Of a DNA stretch of 64,000 nucleotides, positions 45,147 through 53,829 are shown in pieces. This stretch comes from Candidatus Aerophobetes bacterium Ae_b3b (GTDB lineage Bacteria; Aerophobota; Aerophobia; Aerophobales; AE-B3A), in the NCBI GenBank assembly GCA_005223085.1, contig NJBP01000004.1, positions 1-64,000 on the forward strand, in the 5' to 3' direction. Positions within the stretch are counted from its first letter, which is position 1; each line of letters opens with the position of its first letter. Both the position numbers and the translations under genes were made by a program. Below the pieces are notes generated by a model. The model did not search any database and was not told the origin of the DNA. It saw nothing but the letters and a program-made list of their open reading frames with translations.

Positions 45147-45239
45147 CTATCATAATAACAGTATATTCAGGAGCGTTGGGAAGGCAGCAAATGAATGCAG
45201 TATATATCAGAAACTACTAAGGGAGAGGAAGGGGGATTT

Positions 45240-45262
45240 CAAGGGGAAAGAATTTCCCCTTG
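45240..45262. other. 10-bp perfect hairpin with 3-base loop
   Basis: CAAGGGGAAA (45240-45249), GAA, then TTTCCCCTTG (45253-45262). It has no T run after it. It lies in the gap before the hydroxyacid dehydrogenase gene and may be a transcription boundary or part of a decayed element. Confidence 0.5.
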
Positions 45263-45397
45263 ATTATCTTGTACGGAGGTAAACGTCCGCTTCTAGCATT
45301 TATTCTTCTTCAGCACCGTCAAAGTGATGGGTTTTGACCTGTGAGGGGATAATAGTATGCCGATTCGCTGAGAAAACAGTGAAAGGGGTTTTTGAGG

Positions 45398-46492
45398 ATG
45401 AGACTCTTGTTGACCAGTAAACTAGAAGATGAAGACCTGAAGATATTGAGTCGCTACTTTGATGAAATAAGAATTCGTGGTCTCTACGTGCGTTCCAAGA
45501 TTCTCCGGCCAGAGGAACTGGCTGCGGAGTTAGGAAATGTTGATATTCTGGTAGTAGAGTTTGATCAGGTAACACCAGAGGTATTGGATACCGCACCCAA
45601 CCTGAAGTTAATAGTTTCGCTGCGGGCTGGTGCAGGCCGTAACATTAACCTGAGGGCTGCCACAGAAAGAGGCATACTGGTGGCCTGCTGTCCCGGTCGT
45701 AGCGCTGATCAGGTGGCTGATTTCACCCTGGGTGTGATAGTAGCCCTTGTCCGACACATTGCTGAGACTCACTGTCTAATCAAGTCTCGACAGCTTACCG
45801 AGAAAAATCCCAAGCGAGAGGGCTTTGCCAAAGGTGATGTTGTCTGGATTATGAATGATCCCCAGAACTTTAGCTTCTTGCGTTTCAAAGGACCCATATT
45901 AGCTGGTCGGACTCTGGGTATTTTGGGATTTGGTGTCATCGGCCGGGAGGTAGCCCGCCGAGCCGGAGGCTTTAAGGTAACTATGATTGCCCATGATCCC
46001 TACGTTTCACCTGAGGAAATAGCAGAATTTAGAGTAAAGCTGGTTGATTGCGACACTCTGTTCAGAGAGTCAGACTTTCTTACGGTGCATGTTAAGGATA
46101 GTCCTGAAACCCGTGGCTTGGCTGGAAGATATCAGTTCTCCCTGATGAAATCTACCGCTTACTTTATCAATACGGCTCGGGGTTCCGTCGTTGACTACAA
46201 TGCCTTATACGAGGTGCTGGTTAACAAGAAAATTGCCGGTGCAGCTCTGGATGTATTCGAGGAAGAACCGCTGCCCCCTGATCACCCACTGCTGGATCTG
46301 GACAATGTCCTACTGACTCCTCACATTGCCGGGGCCAGTCCCGATTGCTATAGGGTATCCTCTCCCCTGGCGAGAAAGGCAATTGAGGACTTTCTGGCTG
46401 GTCGCAAACCGCGATTTCTGGCCAACGAGCAGGTCTGGGAACGCCGAAGGTTCAGAATCGACAAAGACAAATCAGATTACCGGGAAAATTAA
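45398..46492 (+). CDS. D-2-hydroxyacid dehydrogenase (phosphoglycerate-dehydrogenase type)
   Basis: NAD-dependent dehydrogenase of the D-isomer family. The nucleotide loop is GILGFGVIGREVA. The catalytic triad is Arg in INTARGSVVDYN, Glu in FEEEPLP and His in LTPHIAGAS. A segment of about 25 residues between the two domains (KNPKREGFAKGDVVW) is longer than usual. I start at ATG 45398 rather than the TTG two codons earlier. It would interconvert a 2-oxoacid and a 2-hydroxyacid of the sugar-acid route. Its stop overlaps the kinase start (TAATG). Confidence 0.88.
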   Translation: MRLLLTSKLEDEDLKILSRYFDEIRIRGLYVRSKILRPEELAAELGNVDILVVEFDQVTPEVLDTAPNLKLIVSLRAGAGRNINLRAATERGILVACCPGRSADQVADFTLGVIVALVRHIAETHCLIKSRQLTEKNPKREGFAKGDVVWIMNDPQNFSFLRFKGPILAGRTLGILGFGVIGREVARRAGGFKVTMIAHDPYVSPEEIAEFRVKLVDCDTLFRESDFLTVHVKDSPETRGLAGRYQFSLMKSTAYFINTARGSVVDYNALYEVLVNKKIAGAALDVFEEEPLPPDHPLLDLDNVLLTPHIAGASPDCYRVSSPLARKAIEDFLAGRKPRFLANEQVWERRRFRIDKDKSDYREN

Positions 46493-48006
46493 TGAGCTCT
46501 CGGGAATTGGTAATTGGAATAGATATTGGAACTTCTCAAGCCAAAGGAGGGGTATTTGATCCCCAAGGCAGATGTCTGGGGAAGGCCTCCTTCTCGTATG
46601 CCATACATTCCCCACATCCTTCTTGGGATGAGGTTGACGCTGAGGACTGGTGGCAGGCGGTCTGTCACATAATCCACCAATCTCTTGCCACAGCCAGAGT
46701 GTCCAGCAGGGATATTGCTGCCATATCAGTCAGTAGCCTGCTACCCTGCTGCCTTCCGGTCGATCACCAGGGAAACCCCCTCCGTAGGGCCATTATCTGG
46801 CGCGATCGGCGCACCGATCAAGAGTGCGCTTGGATGGAGCAGCACATCGGAGGCGATGCCTGCTTCGAAATCTCCGGCAACCGTATTGACCATTATTTCT
46901 GGGGTCCTAAGGTGCTCTGGATAAAGCATCAGGAGCCAAAAATCTTTAAGAGAACCTGGAAGCTGCTACAGGCTCACAGCTACATGGTGCTGAAGCTTTG
47001 TGGTGAAACGGTGACTGATTTCACCTGTGGCAATCTCTCTATACCCTTCTATGATTACCGCAGGAAATGCTGGTCACCTGCAATGAGTGAGAAGATGGGG
47101 GTTCCCATTGAGATGCTGCCTGATTTAAGACCTTCACACATGGTGGTCGGTCGGGTGAGCACCAACGTAACCGGAGAAACTGGTCTTGATAGGGGTACCC
47201 TGGTAGTCACAGGGTGTGGAGACTTTGCTTCCTCAACCCTGGGAGCGGGCGTTTATCGTCAGGGAGAGGCTTGCATGATGTTGGGAACCGCCGGAAACTT
47301 ACTCATCCCTATGGATAACCCCAACTTCGATCCCCGTCTCATTAATTCTTCTCATGCCTTGCCCAACCGGTACATAAGTTTTGCCACTTCTTATGCTGGT
47401 GGCTCACTTCAGTGGTTACGGCAGGTTCTGGCTGGATCAAGAAACGAATTTGACATCTCTTACCAACAGTTGGATTTGGAGGCCTCCCGCATCCCGCTAG
47501 GATCAGAGGGACTGCTGTTTCTCCCATTTCTTCCGGGAGAACTTACTATTAACTGGGACCGGACATCACGAGGTGTCTTCTTTGGCCTAACTCTGAATCA
47601 CACCAGAGGACACCTCTACCGAGCTGTACTGGAATCGATTGGATATCGATACCGTCACATGCTAGAAATCATGGCCAGTCGCGGAATCAGGGTGAAAAAA
47701 GCAACCCTTATCAATGGCGGTGGAAAAAGTCCAGTTTGGCGACAAATTCTGGCCGACATTACCGGTATGCACCTTAATTACACGGAGTCAGAGGGAGCTC
47801 CCCTGGGAAACGCAGTATTGGCTGCCATGGGAGCCAAGCTCATCAAGAGTGGCGAGGAAGTAAAGAACTGGTTATCGATAAAGAGTGAAACTGAACCCGA
47901 CCAGAGAGCTTATCGGTTATACAACGATTACTTTCAACTGTACAAAAGACTTTATGAGCACCTGAAGGATGATTTTCAGGAACGCTATCGCTTTGTTGGC
48001 AGCTAA
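46492..48006 (+). CDS. FGGY-family carbohydrate kinase, first of tandem pair
   Basis: A 504-residue sugar kinase of the FGGY family (xylulo-, glycero-, fuculokinase). The phosphate-1 motif is VIGIDIGTSQAKGGVFD. RAIIWRDRRTDQE and the catalytic Asp in GCGDFASSTLGAG near residue 240 follow, and the ATP-site motif is INGGGKSPVWRQILADI. It phosphorylates a ketose or polyol in the cytoplasm after uptake. Specificity cannot be read off, but SCLLPCCLPVD differs from the SGQMHG of true xylulokinases. A second FGGY gene starts 21 bases later. Confidence 0.88.
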   Translation: MSSRELVIGIDIGTSQAKGGVFDPQGRCLGKASFSYAIHSPHPSWDEVDAEDWWQAVCHIIHQSLATARVSSRDIAAISVSSLLPCCLPVDHQGNPLRRAIIWRDRRTDQECAWMEQHIGGDACFEISGNRIDHYFWGPKVLWIKHQEPKIFKRTWKLLQAHSYMVLKLCGETVTDFTCGNLSIPFYDYRRKCWSPAMSEKMGVPIEMLPDLRPSHMVVGRVSTNVTGETGLDRGTLVVTGCGDFASSTLGAGVYRQGEACMMLGTAGNLLIPMDNPNFDPRLINSSHALPNRYISFATSYAGGSLQWLRQVLAGSRNEFDISYQQLDLEASRIPLGSEGLLFLPFLPGELTINWDRTSRGVFFGLTLNHTRGHLYRAVLESIGYRYRHMLEIMASRGIRVKKATLINGGGKSPVWRQILADITGMHLNYTESEGAPLGNAVLAAMGAKLIKSGEEVKNWLSIKSETEPDQRAYRLYNDYFQLYKRLYEHLKDDFQERYRFVGS

Positions 48007-48027
48007 CAGAGGACGAGGAGTGGTGCG

Positions 48028-49560
48028 ATGGTTGTAATAGGATTGGATCTGGGAACTACTGTCTGTAAAGCTGGGCTCTTCGATACCACAGGAAAACTTT
48101 TAAAACTGGTTAGAAGGGAATATCCGGTTACCAGTGATTATCCGGGGTGGGCTGAGCAGAATCCTGATATTGTTTGGAACACCATTCGAATGGTTTTGTC
48201 AGAGATCGCTGAAGATAAACAGTTAAACGATCCTATCAAGGCGATTTGCATCTCAGCTCAGGGTGAGGCAGTAGTCTTTCTCGATCAACGGGGCAGGCCC
48301 TTGCGTAATTCCATCCTCGGGATGGATATGAGATCGGTGGAGCAGGCAGAGCGTTTAAAAAGCAAGCTGGGAGCCGAATGGTTTTTAGAGACCCCCGGAG
48401 TTCCTCCTCATCCCCTCACTACAGTAGCCAAGATCCTCTGGGTTAAGGAACATGAGCCGGAGATTGCCCAAAAAACTGTTCGCTACCTTTGCTATGAGGA
48501 TTTTGCCTTCTTCAAACTAGGCGACGTTCCCGCCATCGACTACTCCCTTGCTTGCCGGACTGGGCTTTTTGATATGAGAAAGAAAAAATGGTCAGCGAAG
48601 ATATTGGATTATACCGGGATAAACGAAGATCAACTGGCCAACATCTACCCCTCGGGAGAGGCGATCGGCAAAATTAACCGAAAAATAGCTCATACTTTGG
48701 GCTTACCGACCGATATTCTACTGGTCACTGGCGGACACGATGTGACCTGTGCGGCTTTGGGAGCAGGTGCCATCAACAAGGGAGTGGGGGGAGATATTCT
48801 GGGGACGGCGGAAATTTTTGGCGTTACTGTGGAGAACAACTCAGTGGCGAAAGAAATAAAACCGAGTAACTTTGCCTGCTACTGTCACGTAGTTCCGAAC
48901 AAGTTCTGGCTGATGACTTTGAATCACACCGGTGGGCTTCTCCTCAGGTGGTATCGAGATAACTTTGGTGAGTCAGAGGTAAAGCTGTCTGAGAAAGAAG
49001 GAAAAGATGTCTTTGACTTAATAGTAAGTAAAAGTAAGCCCGACATTGCAGAAAGCATGATCCTTCCCCATTTTGTAGGCAGCGGCACTCCCTGGATAGA
49101 TGCTCGTTCCAAAGGAGCAATAGTGGGTTTGAGCATTCACACCAACAAAGCCGATATTATTCGAGCCATCCTGGAAGCCGTCATTTATGAGCAAAAGATA
49201 AGTATAGACATTTTTGAAAAATACGGAGTCGATATTAAAGAGATCAGAGCAGTGGGGGGAGGTAGTAAATCTCGGTTCTGGCTACAGATAAGGTCAGATA
49301 TCCTGGGAAAAGCTGTTCTTACTTTGGAAACTGAGGAGGCTTCCTGCCTCGGAACCGCCATTCTTGCCAACTATGCTCTGGGGAATTATCCCTCTATTGA
49401 GAACGGCGTCGAACAAATGGTGAAGATGAAGGACAGAATCGAACCGAACAAAAAACTTTACTCCCGGTACCAGCAAAGATATCTTATTTACCAAGAGCTT
49501 TACCCAGCCCTCAAGAAGATCAATTATTCGCTTCAGCAAATAAGCTCCAGGGGAGGTTGA
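48028..49560 (+). CDS. FGGY-family carbohydrate kinase, second of tandem pair
   Basis: A 510-residue FGGY kinase that is clearly a different paralogue from its neighbour. VIGLDLGTTVCKAGLFD is phosphate-1, ISAQGEAVVFLD holds the substrate loop, TGGHDVTCAALGAGA the catalytic Asp near residue 236, and AVGGGSKSRFWLQIRSDI the adenosine motif. Two kinases in one operon suggest two phosphorylatable substrates or branches. It ends four bases before the SAF-domain oxidoreductase gene. Confidence 0.88.
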   Translation: MVVIGLDLGTTVCKAGLFDTTGKLLKLVRREYPVTSDYPGWAEQNPDIVWNTIRMVLSEIAEDKQLNDPIKAICISAQGEAVVFLDQRGRPLRNSILGMDMRSVEQAERLKSKLGAEWFLETPGVPPHPLTTVAKILWVKEHEPEIAQKTVRYLCYEDFAFFKLGDVPAIDYSLACRTGLFDMRKKKWSAKILDYTGINEDQLANIYPSGEAIGKINRKIAHTLGLPTDILLVTGGHDVTCAALGAGAINKGVGGDILGTAEIFGVTVENNSVAKEIKPSNFACYCHVVPNKFWLMTLNHTGGLLLRWYRDNFGESEVKLSEKEGKDVFDLIVSKSKPDIAESMILPHFVGSGTPWIDARSKGAIVGLSIHTNKADIIRAILEAVIYEQKISIDIFEKYGVDIKEIRAVGGGSKSRFWLQIRSDILGKAVLTLETEEASCLGTAILANYALGNYPSIENGVEQMVKMKDRIEPNKKLYSRYQQRYLIYQELYPALKKINYSLQQISSRGG

Positions 49561-49564
49561 TAAA

Positions 49565-50872
49565 TTGGAACTGCTTTATCAAAAACTAAAATCTCTTCAA
49601 GAAAAAAAACAGCCTATAAAGGTGGGCCTGGTTGGATGCGGCCAGATGGGATCAGGAATGGTAAGTCTGGTAAGCCAGATGCCCGGATTAGAAGTTGCAG
49701 CCGTGGCCGAATTAGACCTGGAAAAAGCCAAAGGTGCTTATGAGACTGCTGGAATTCCCGAGGGAAAAATTGCCGTTGTTGAGGACCCGGAAAAAGCGGA
49801 GGATCTCCTAGGTAGAGGCAAAGTCATCATCTGCAAAAATGCTTTGACTCTGGTTTCTATCCCTTCTCTTCAAGCAGTGGTGGAAGCTACTGGTATCCCT
49901 CGAGTCGGTGCCCAGATTGCTTTAGAATGCATCTTTCACCAAAAGCATGTAATTATGCTGAATGTGGAAACCGAGGTGACGGTGGGTTGGATACTGAAAA
50001 AAATGGCTGATAAAACCAATGTTATCTACACCGTCTCGGCGGGAGACGAGCCGGGAGCCATAAAAGAGCTCTACAACTTCGCCTCTTCTTTAGGATTTTC
50101 GGTGGTGACCGCCGGGAAGGGTAAAAATAATCCCCTAGATTTGGATGCAACTCCTGATGAGTGCCAGGAAGAAGCCCTGAGAAAAGATATGAACCCCAAA
50201 ATGCTAACTTCCTTTATAGACGGGACAAAAACAATGATTGAAATGGCTGCAGTGGCCAACGCCACTGGTCTCGTTCCCGACGTCCCGGGAATGCATGGTC
50301 CCAAAGTTGATGTCTCTGAACTCACTCAGGTATTAATACCCAAGAAAGACGGAGGTATATTGAGTAGAAGTGGGGTGGTTGACTACTCTATCGGCAAAGT
50401 GGCTCCGGGTGTTTTCCTGATAGTAACCACGGGTAAAGAAAGGGTAAGAAAAGATTTAGGATTCTACGGCATGGGAGAAGGTCCCTATTACCTTCTTTAC
50501 CGTCCTTATCATCTATGCAGTATAGAGACTCCTCTTTCCGTAGCTAGAGCGGTTCTTTTTAATGAACCCACCTTAAATTCAGAACAAAGAGTAGCTGAAG
50601 TGGTAACGGTAGCCAAGCAGAATCTAGATGTCGGAGTCACCATTGATGGAATAGGGGGCTACCATGTGCTTGGACGAATCTATCCAGCGCAAGAAGCAAG
50701 AAAAAAAAATCTTTTACCTTTAGGACTAGCTGAAGGAGGCAGAGTCAAGATAAGAGTCGCCAAAGGGGAATACATCACTATGGATATGGTTGAGCCAGAA
50801 ACGGAATCGACCGTTTACCAGCTTTGGAAATTACAGGAAAGCCTCTGGCAATCCGAGCTTAAGAGTAAATAA
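49565..50872 (+). CDS. NAD(P)-dependent oxidoreductase with SAF domain
   Basis: A 435-residue protein of the homoserine-dehydrogenase-like family with a C-terminal SAF domain. The Rossmann loop is KVGLVGCGQMGSGMVSLV near residue 25. The middle catalytic part contains YTVSAGDEPGAIKELYNFA and VVTAGKGKNNPLD. The SAF-like end (LPLGLAEGGRVKIRVAKGEY) is shared with antifreeze-like and sugar-acid dehydratase proteins. Such genes accompany catabolism of tetritols and branched or uncommon sugars, but I know of no settled reaction. It starts with TTG after GGGGAGG. Confidence 0.8.
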   Translation: MELLYQKLKSLQEKKQPIKVGLVGCGQMGSGMVSLVSQMPGLEVAAVAELDLEKAKGAYETAGIPEGKIAVVEDPEKAEDLLGRGKVIICKNALTLVSIPSLQAVVEATGIPRVGAQIALECIFHQKHVIMLNVETEVTVGWILKKMADKTNVIYTVSAGDEPGAIKELYNFASSLGFSVVTAGKGKNNPLDLDATPDECQEEALRKDMNPKMLTSFIDGTKTMIEMAAVANATGLVPDVPGMHGPKVDVSELTQVLIPKKDGGILSRSGVVDYSIGKVAPGVFLIVTTGKERVRKDLGFYGMGEGPYYLLYRPYHLCSIETPLSVARAVLFNEPTLNSEQRVAEVVTVAKQNLDVGVTIDGIGGYHVLGRIYPAQEARKKNLLPLGLAEGGRVKIRVAKGEYITMDMVEPETESTVYQLWKLQESLWQSELKSK

Positions 50873-50900
50873 GTAAGACCGGGCTAAAAAGGAAGGTAGG

Positions 50901-51533
50901 TTGAATTTAGAAAAAGTAGAGGTGGTCCCAAGCAGGATGCTGCGGGTGAGGATACCGCAAGAACAGGGAGTAAGATCGGTCTTTTGCCGGACAGAATCAG
51001 GGACTGCCGGGACAGGTAAGCCAATGCCGAAAAAGCTAGAATCTGAAGAAGGCGAGAAATACCACTTTGCTGTGGGAAGCGATCATGCCGGGTTCTCTCT
51101 AAAGGAGAGGATCAAAGAGTACCTCTGTGGAGAAGGAAGAGCTGTCCTGGATGTAGGTATCCATACTTTGAGGAGTGTCGGCACCGGGCCCGTAGCCGAG
51201 AAAGTGGGACGTCTGGTGGCCAAGGGGAAATGCGAAAAGGGTATTTTGGTTTGTGGAACCGGTATTGGTATGGCAATGGGAGCAAATAAAGTCTTCGGTA
51301 TCAGAGCAGCCCTCTGTTACAACCAGTTTACTGCCTCTTATGCCAAGCGCCACAATGATGCCAACGTAATTTGCCTGGGAGCCCGGGTTCTGGGGGAAGA
51401 ACTGGCCATTGAGTGTGTCAGGACCTGGTTAAGGGAAGAATTTCTGAGGGATAAATACGCCCAGCGCCTTGCCTATCTAGATGTTATTGAAAATCATTCC
51501 TGCCGGAATAAACTAGCAAAAAAGGGAGAGTGA
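50901..51533 (+). CDS. RpiB/LacAB-type sugar-phosphate isomerase with N-terminal extension
   Basis: From residue 53 on this is an RpiB-family isomerase: AVGSDHAGFSLKERIKEYL, the catalytic Cys in LVCGTGIGMAMGANKV, and KRHNDANVICLGARVLGEE. It would interconvert an aldose and a ketose phosphate. The usual DYPDYA stretch that shapes the phosphate site is replaced by RSVGTGPVAEKVG, so the substrate is probably not plain ribose 5-phosphate. About 50 extra N-terminal residues of no known family precede the domain. The TTG start has GGAAGG just before it; an internal ATG at 51024 lacks a ribosome site. RpiB paralogues also occur in erythritol operons. Confidence 0.8.
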   Translation: MNLEKVEVVPSRMLRVRIPQEQGVRSVFCRTESGTAGTGKPMPKKLESEEGEKYHFAVGSDHAGFSLKERIKEYLCGEGRAVLDVGIHTLRSVGTGPVAEKVGRLVAKGKCEKGILVCGTGIGMAMGANKVFGIRAALCYNQFTASYAKRHNDANVICLGARVLGEELAIECVRTWLREEFLRDKYAQRLAYLDVIENHSCRNKLAKKGE

Positions 51534-51536
51534 ACT

Positions 51537-52574
51537 TTGAAAGCGTTAGTATATCATGCCATCCAAGACTTTCGCATTGAAGAGATTGAAAAACCCGCCT
51601 GTCCACCAGAAGGCTTACTTCTAAAAGTTAAAGCTTGTGGTTTGTGTGGAGGAGATGTTCGCACATACTTTGGGGGTCACAAAAGTGTCACTCCTCCCTG
51701 GATTATCGGCCATGAGATTGCGGGAATAGTAGAAGAAGTGGGCGATCAAACTAAAGGTTTCCATAAGGGAAATCGTCTGGCGGTAGCTCCTGTCGTTTAC
51801 TGCGGTAAGTGCCCCTTTTGCCTCGAGGGGAAACATTATCTTTGCCAGAATGTCAAGGAAATTGCTCAGCATTGGCCAGGAGGATTTGCTGAATTTATGG
51901 CTATTCCGGAAGATGCTTTGAAATTGGGAAATGTTAATGTCATTCCTCAAGGTCTTTCCTTTGAAGAAGCTGCCATTTCCGAGCCTCCATCTTCGTGCCT
52001 TAATGCGCAGGATCGTGCTCAAGTTGGAATGGGAGATAGCGTGGTTATCATCGGAGCAGGGCCGGTCGGCTGTTTTCACTGTGAAATTGCCCGTATTCGT
52101 GGCGCTCTAAAGATTGTTATGGTAGATTTGTTGAATGAACGGCTAAAACTGGCCGAGCGATTTAGCCCCGATCTTCTTCTTGAGAGTAGTGACTCTGGAT
52201 ATCTTAAGAAGTTGAATGATGAAACAGAAGGTTTGGGGGCAGATGTCGTTATTGTGGCCTGCTCTTCCACCAAAGCCCAGCAGGATGCGCTAGAAATTGC
52301 CAGAAACGGAGGCAGAGTCATCTTTTTTGGAGGGCTTGCTCCGGGGAAAAGTTCCTCCAGCCTTGATGCTAACCTGCTCCATTACAAGAATCTGCAGATT
52401 TTTGGTGCCTACAGTTTTTCTCCTGAGCATCATCGGCTTTCTTTGAAGCTAATATCTAAAGGAAAAATAGATGCCAAAAAGTATATCACTCATGTTATTC
52501 CCCTGGAGAACATCATTGAAGGCATTAAGGCGGTGAAGGAAGGGATAGTTTTAAAAGTAGTGGTCAGGATTTAG
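51537..52574 (+). CDS. Zinc-dependent alcohol/polyol dehydrogenase (MDR family)
   Basis: A 345-residue medium-chain dehydrogenase. Catalytic zinc ligands are the Cys in ACGLCGGDVR and the His-Glu of IIGHEIAGIV. The structural zinc site is CGKCPFCLEGKHYLC with four Cys. The NAD loop is VIIGAGPVGCFHCEIA. It oxidises a secondary alcohol of a polyol or sugar, in sorbitol- or threonine-dehydrogenase manner. It starts with TTG three bases after the isomerase and closes the operon. Its end overlaps the convergent MFS gene by four bases. Confidence 0.9.
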   Translation: MKALVYHAIQDFRIEEIEKPACPPEGLLLKVKACGLCGGDVRTYFGGHKSVTPPWIIGHEIAGIVEEVGDQTKGFHKGNRLAVAPVVYCGKCPFCLEGKHYLCQNVKEIAQHWPGGFAEFMAIPEDALKLGNVNVIPQGLSFEEAAISEPPSSCLNAQDRAQVGMGDSVVIIGAGPVGCFHCEIARIRGALKIVMVDLLNERLKLAERFSPDLLLESSDSGYLKKLNDETEGLGADVVIVACSSTKAQQDALEIARNGGRVIFFGGLAPGKSSSSLDANLLHYKNLQIFGAYSFSPEHHRLSLKLISKGKIDAKKYITHVIPLENIIEGIKAVKEGIVLKVVVRI

Positions 52575-53761
52575 GCGTTTAACTTGCCCATCTTTACTCT
52601 ACCCATTAACAAAAAGCTGGCAAAAATTGTAATAAAGGCGACAAGAAAGGCATATTTTATCCCGATTAGGTACATTAAGGCTATGCCTACAAAAGGAGCT
52701 GTTATTCCCCTGACGCCCATAAGGCTATAGTCAATCCCCCAGTAGGACCCAATTTCTTTCTCCCTGGCTGCCTTGGTTATATAATTAAGTCTTGCCAGCT
52801 CCACACCTCCCGTGGTAGCACCGGAAAATACCGTTGCTATTGCCACCAGATAAATATCAGAGCTCAGAAAATAAAGAAGGGGAACGAAACTGGTCAATAT
52901 AAAAATACGGTGAAGGGCGGCCAGAGGACCTTTCTTGTCGATGTAGTGGCCCCAAAGAAGATAAGAGATCAGCCAGAAGGCCGAAAAAAGAGCCCCCAAT
53001 TTTCCCGCATCAGCATTGGAAACACGAAGAGTATCTACCAGGAAAATTGGATAAAGTGGCATAGCAATGAGATTGCCGAAACCGAAGATAAAAAAGGTAG
53101 AAATATAGCGAAGAAAGCTTTTATCTTTTTGAAAAATATCCCTTATCTTAAGTAGAGAAAAACGCTCATTACTAGATTTTGAATTTTCATCACTTTTAAC
53201 TCTAATTTTACCAAAAAAGTGAAGAGAAAAAATTCCCACCGCTGCACCTAAAGGAAAGACATATCGATAACTGATTTGATCAAGCAAAAAACCGCCTCCA
53301 TAGGTTGCTATAATGGCAGCCAGAGCGAGCTCCACCCGGACATAACCCATAAGCTTTGCTCGATCTTCATCCGGGTAAATATCCTTCATTATTCTGGTGT
53401 AGGCTGGGGTCCCAGCATACTCAAAAATCCAGTAAAGAAGGATAATCACCAGAAAGATTTCTGGCTTAAAGGCAAAAAATGTTAAAAAAAGAGAACATCG
53501 AGCGAGGATTTTCACACCGATCACCCAGGGCATTTTCTTTCTTTTTCCTGAGATGTGTGCCCAGTAAAACGTAAACAGAGCTCCAACGAAGGGAATGGCG
53601 GTAAGAAAAGCCATCTGGCCCGAAGTAGCCCCGATTTTTCTGGCAATTATAGGAAAGAAAGCAATGGTCAGTCCATAGAAAATTCCGTAGAGGAAACCTC
53701 CCGTAGAATCATAATAATAAGTCACTCTTATCCAGGATGGGACTCTTCTATTAAAAAACAA
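52571..53761 (-). CDS. Major facilitator superfamily transporter
   Basis: A 396-residue membrane protein with about 12 hydrophobic segments in two halves. The first inter-helix loop (YWAHISGKRKKMPW) and the matching one in the second half (LLWGHYIDKKGPLA) resemble the MFS GxLxDrxGrR loop. The central loop is polar. Substrate cannot be deduced. TTG at 53761 with AAAGGA eight bases upstream is the likely start. It points toward the catabolic operon and follows argD after 68 bases. Confidence 0.8.
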   Translation of the reverse strand: MFFNRRVPSWIRVTYYYDSTGGFLYGIFYGLTIAFFPIIARKIGATSGQMAFLTAIPFVGALFTFYWAHISGKRKKMPWVIGVKILARCSLFLTFFAFKPEIFLVIILLYWIFEYAGTPAYTRIMKDIYPDEDRAKLMGYVRVELALAAIIATYGGGFLLDQISYRYVFPLGAAVGIFSLHFFGKIRVKSDENSKSSNERFSLLKIRDIFQKDKSFLRYISTFFIFGFGNLIAMPLYPIFLVDTLRVSNADAGKLGALFSAFWLISYLLWGHYIDKKGPLAALHRIFILTSFVPLLYFLSSDIYLVAIATVFSGATTGGVELARLNYITKAAREKEIGSYWGIDYSLMGVRGITAPFVGIALMYLIGIKYAFLVAFITIFASFLLMGRVKMGKLNA

Positions 53762-53829
53762 AAGCTTTTTCCTTTCTTGGCTGAAATTCTCTAACTTTTT
53801 TTATCATGACCTCGAAGTGAGGTTGGTAG

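Noticed and set aside
45300-45596. Minus-strand frame of 98 codons overlapping the hydroxyacid dehydrogenase start
   Set aside because: It lies mostly antisense to a well-supported gene and looks like a shadow frame.
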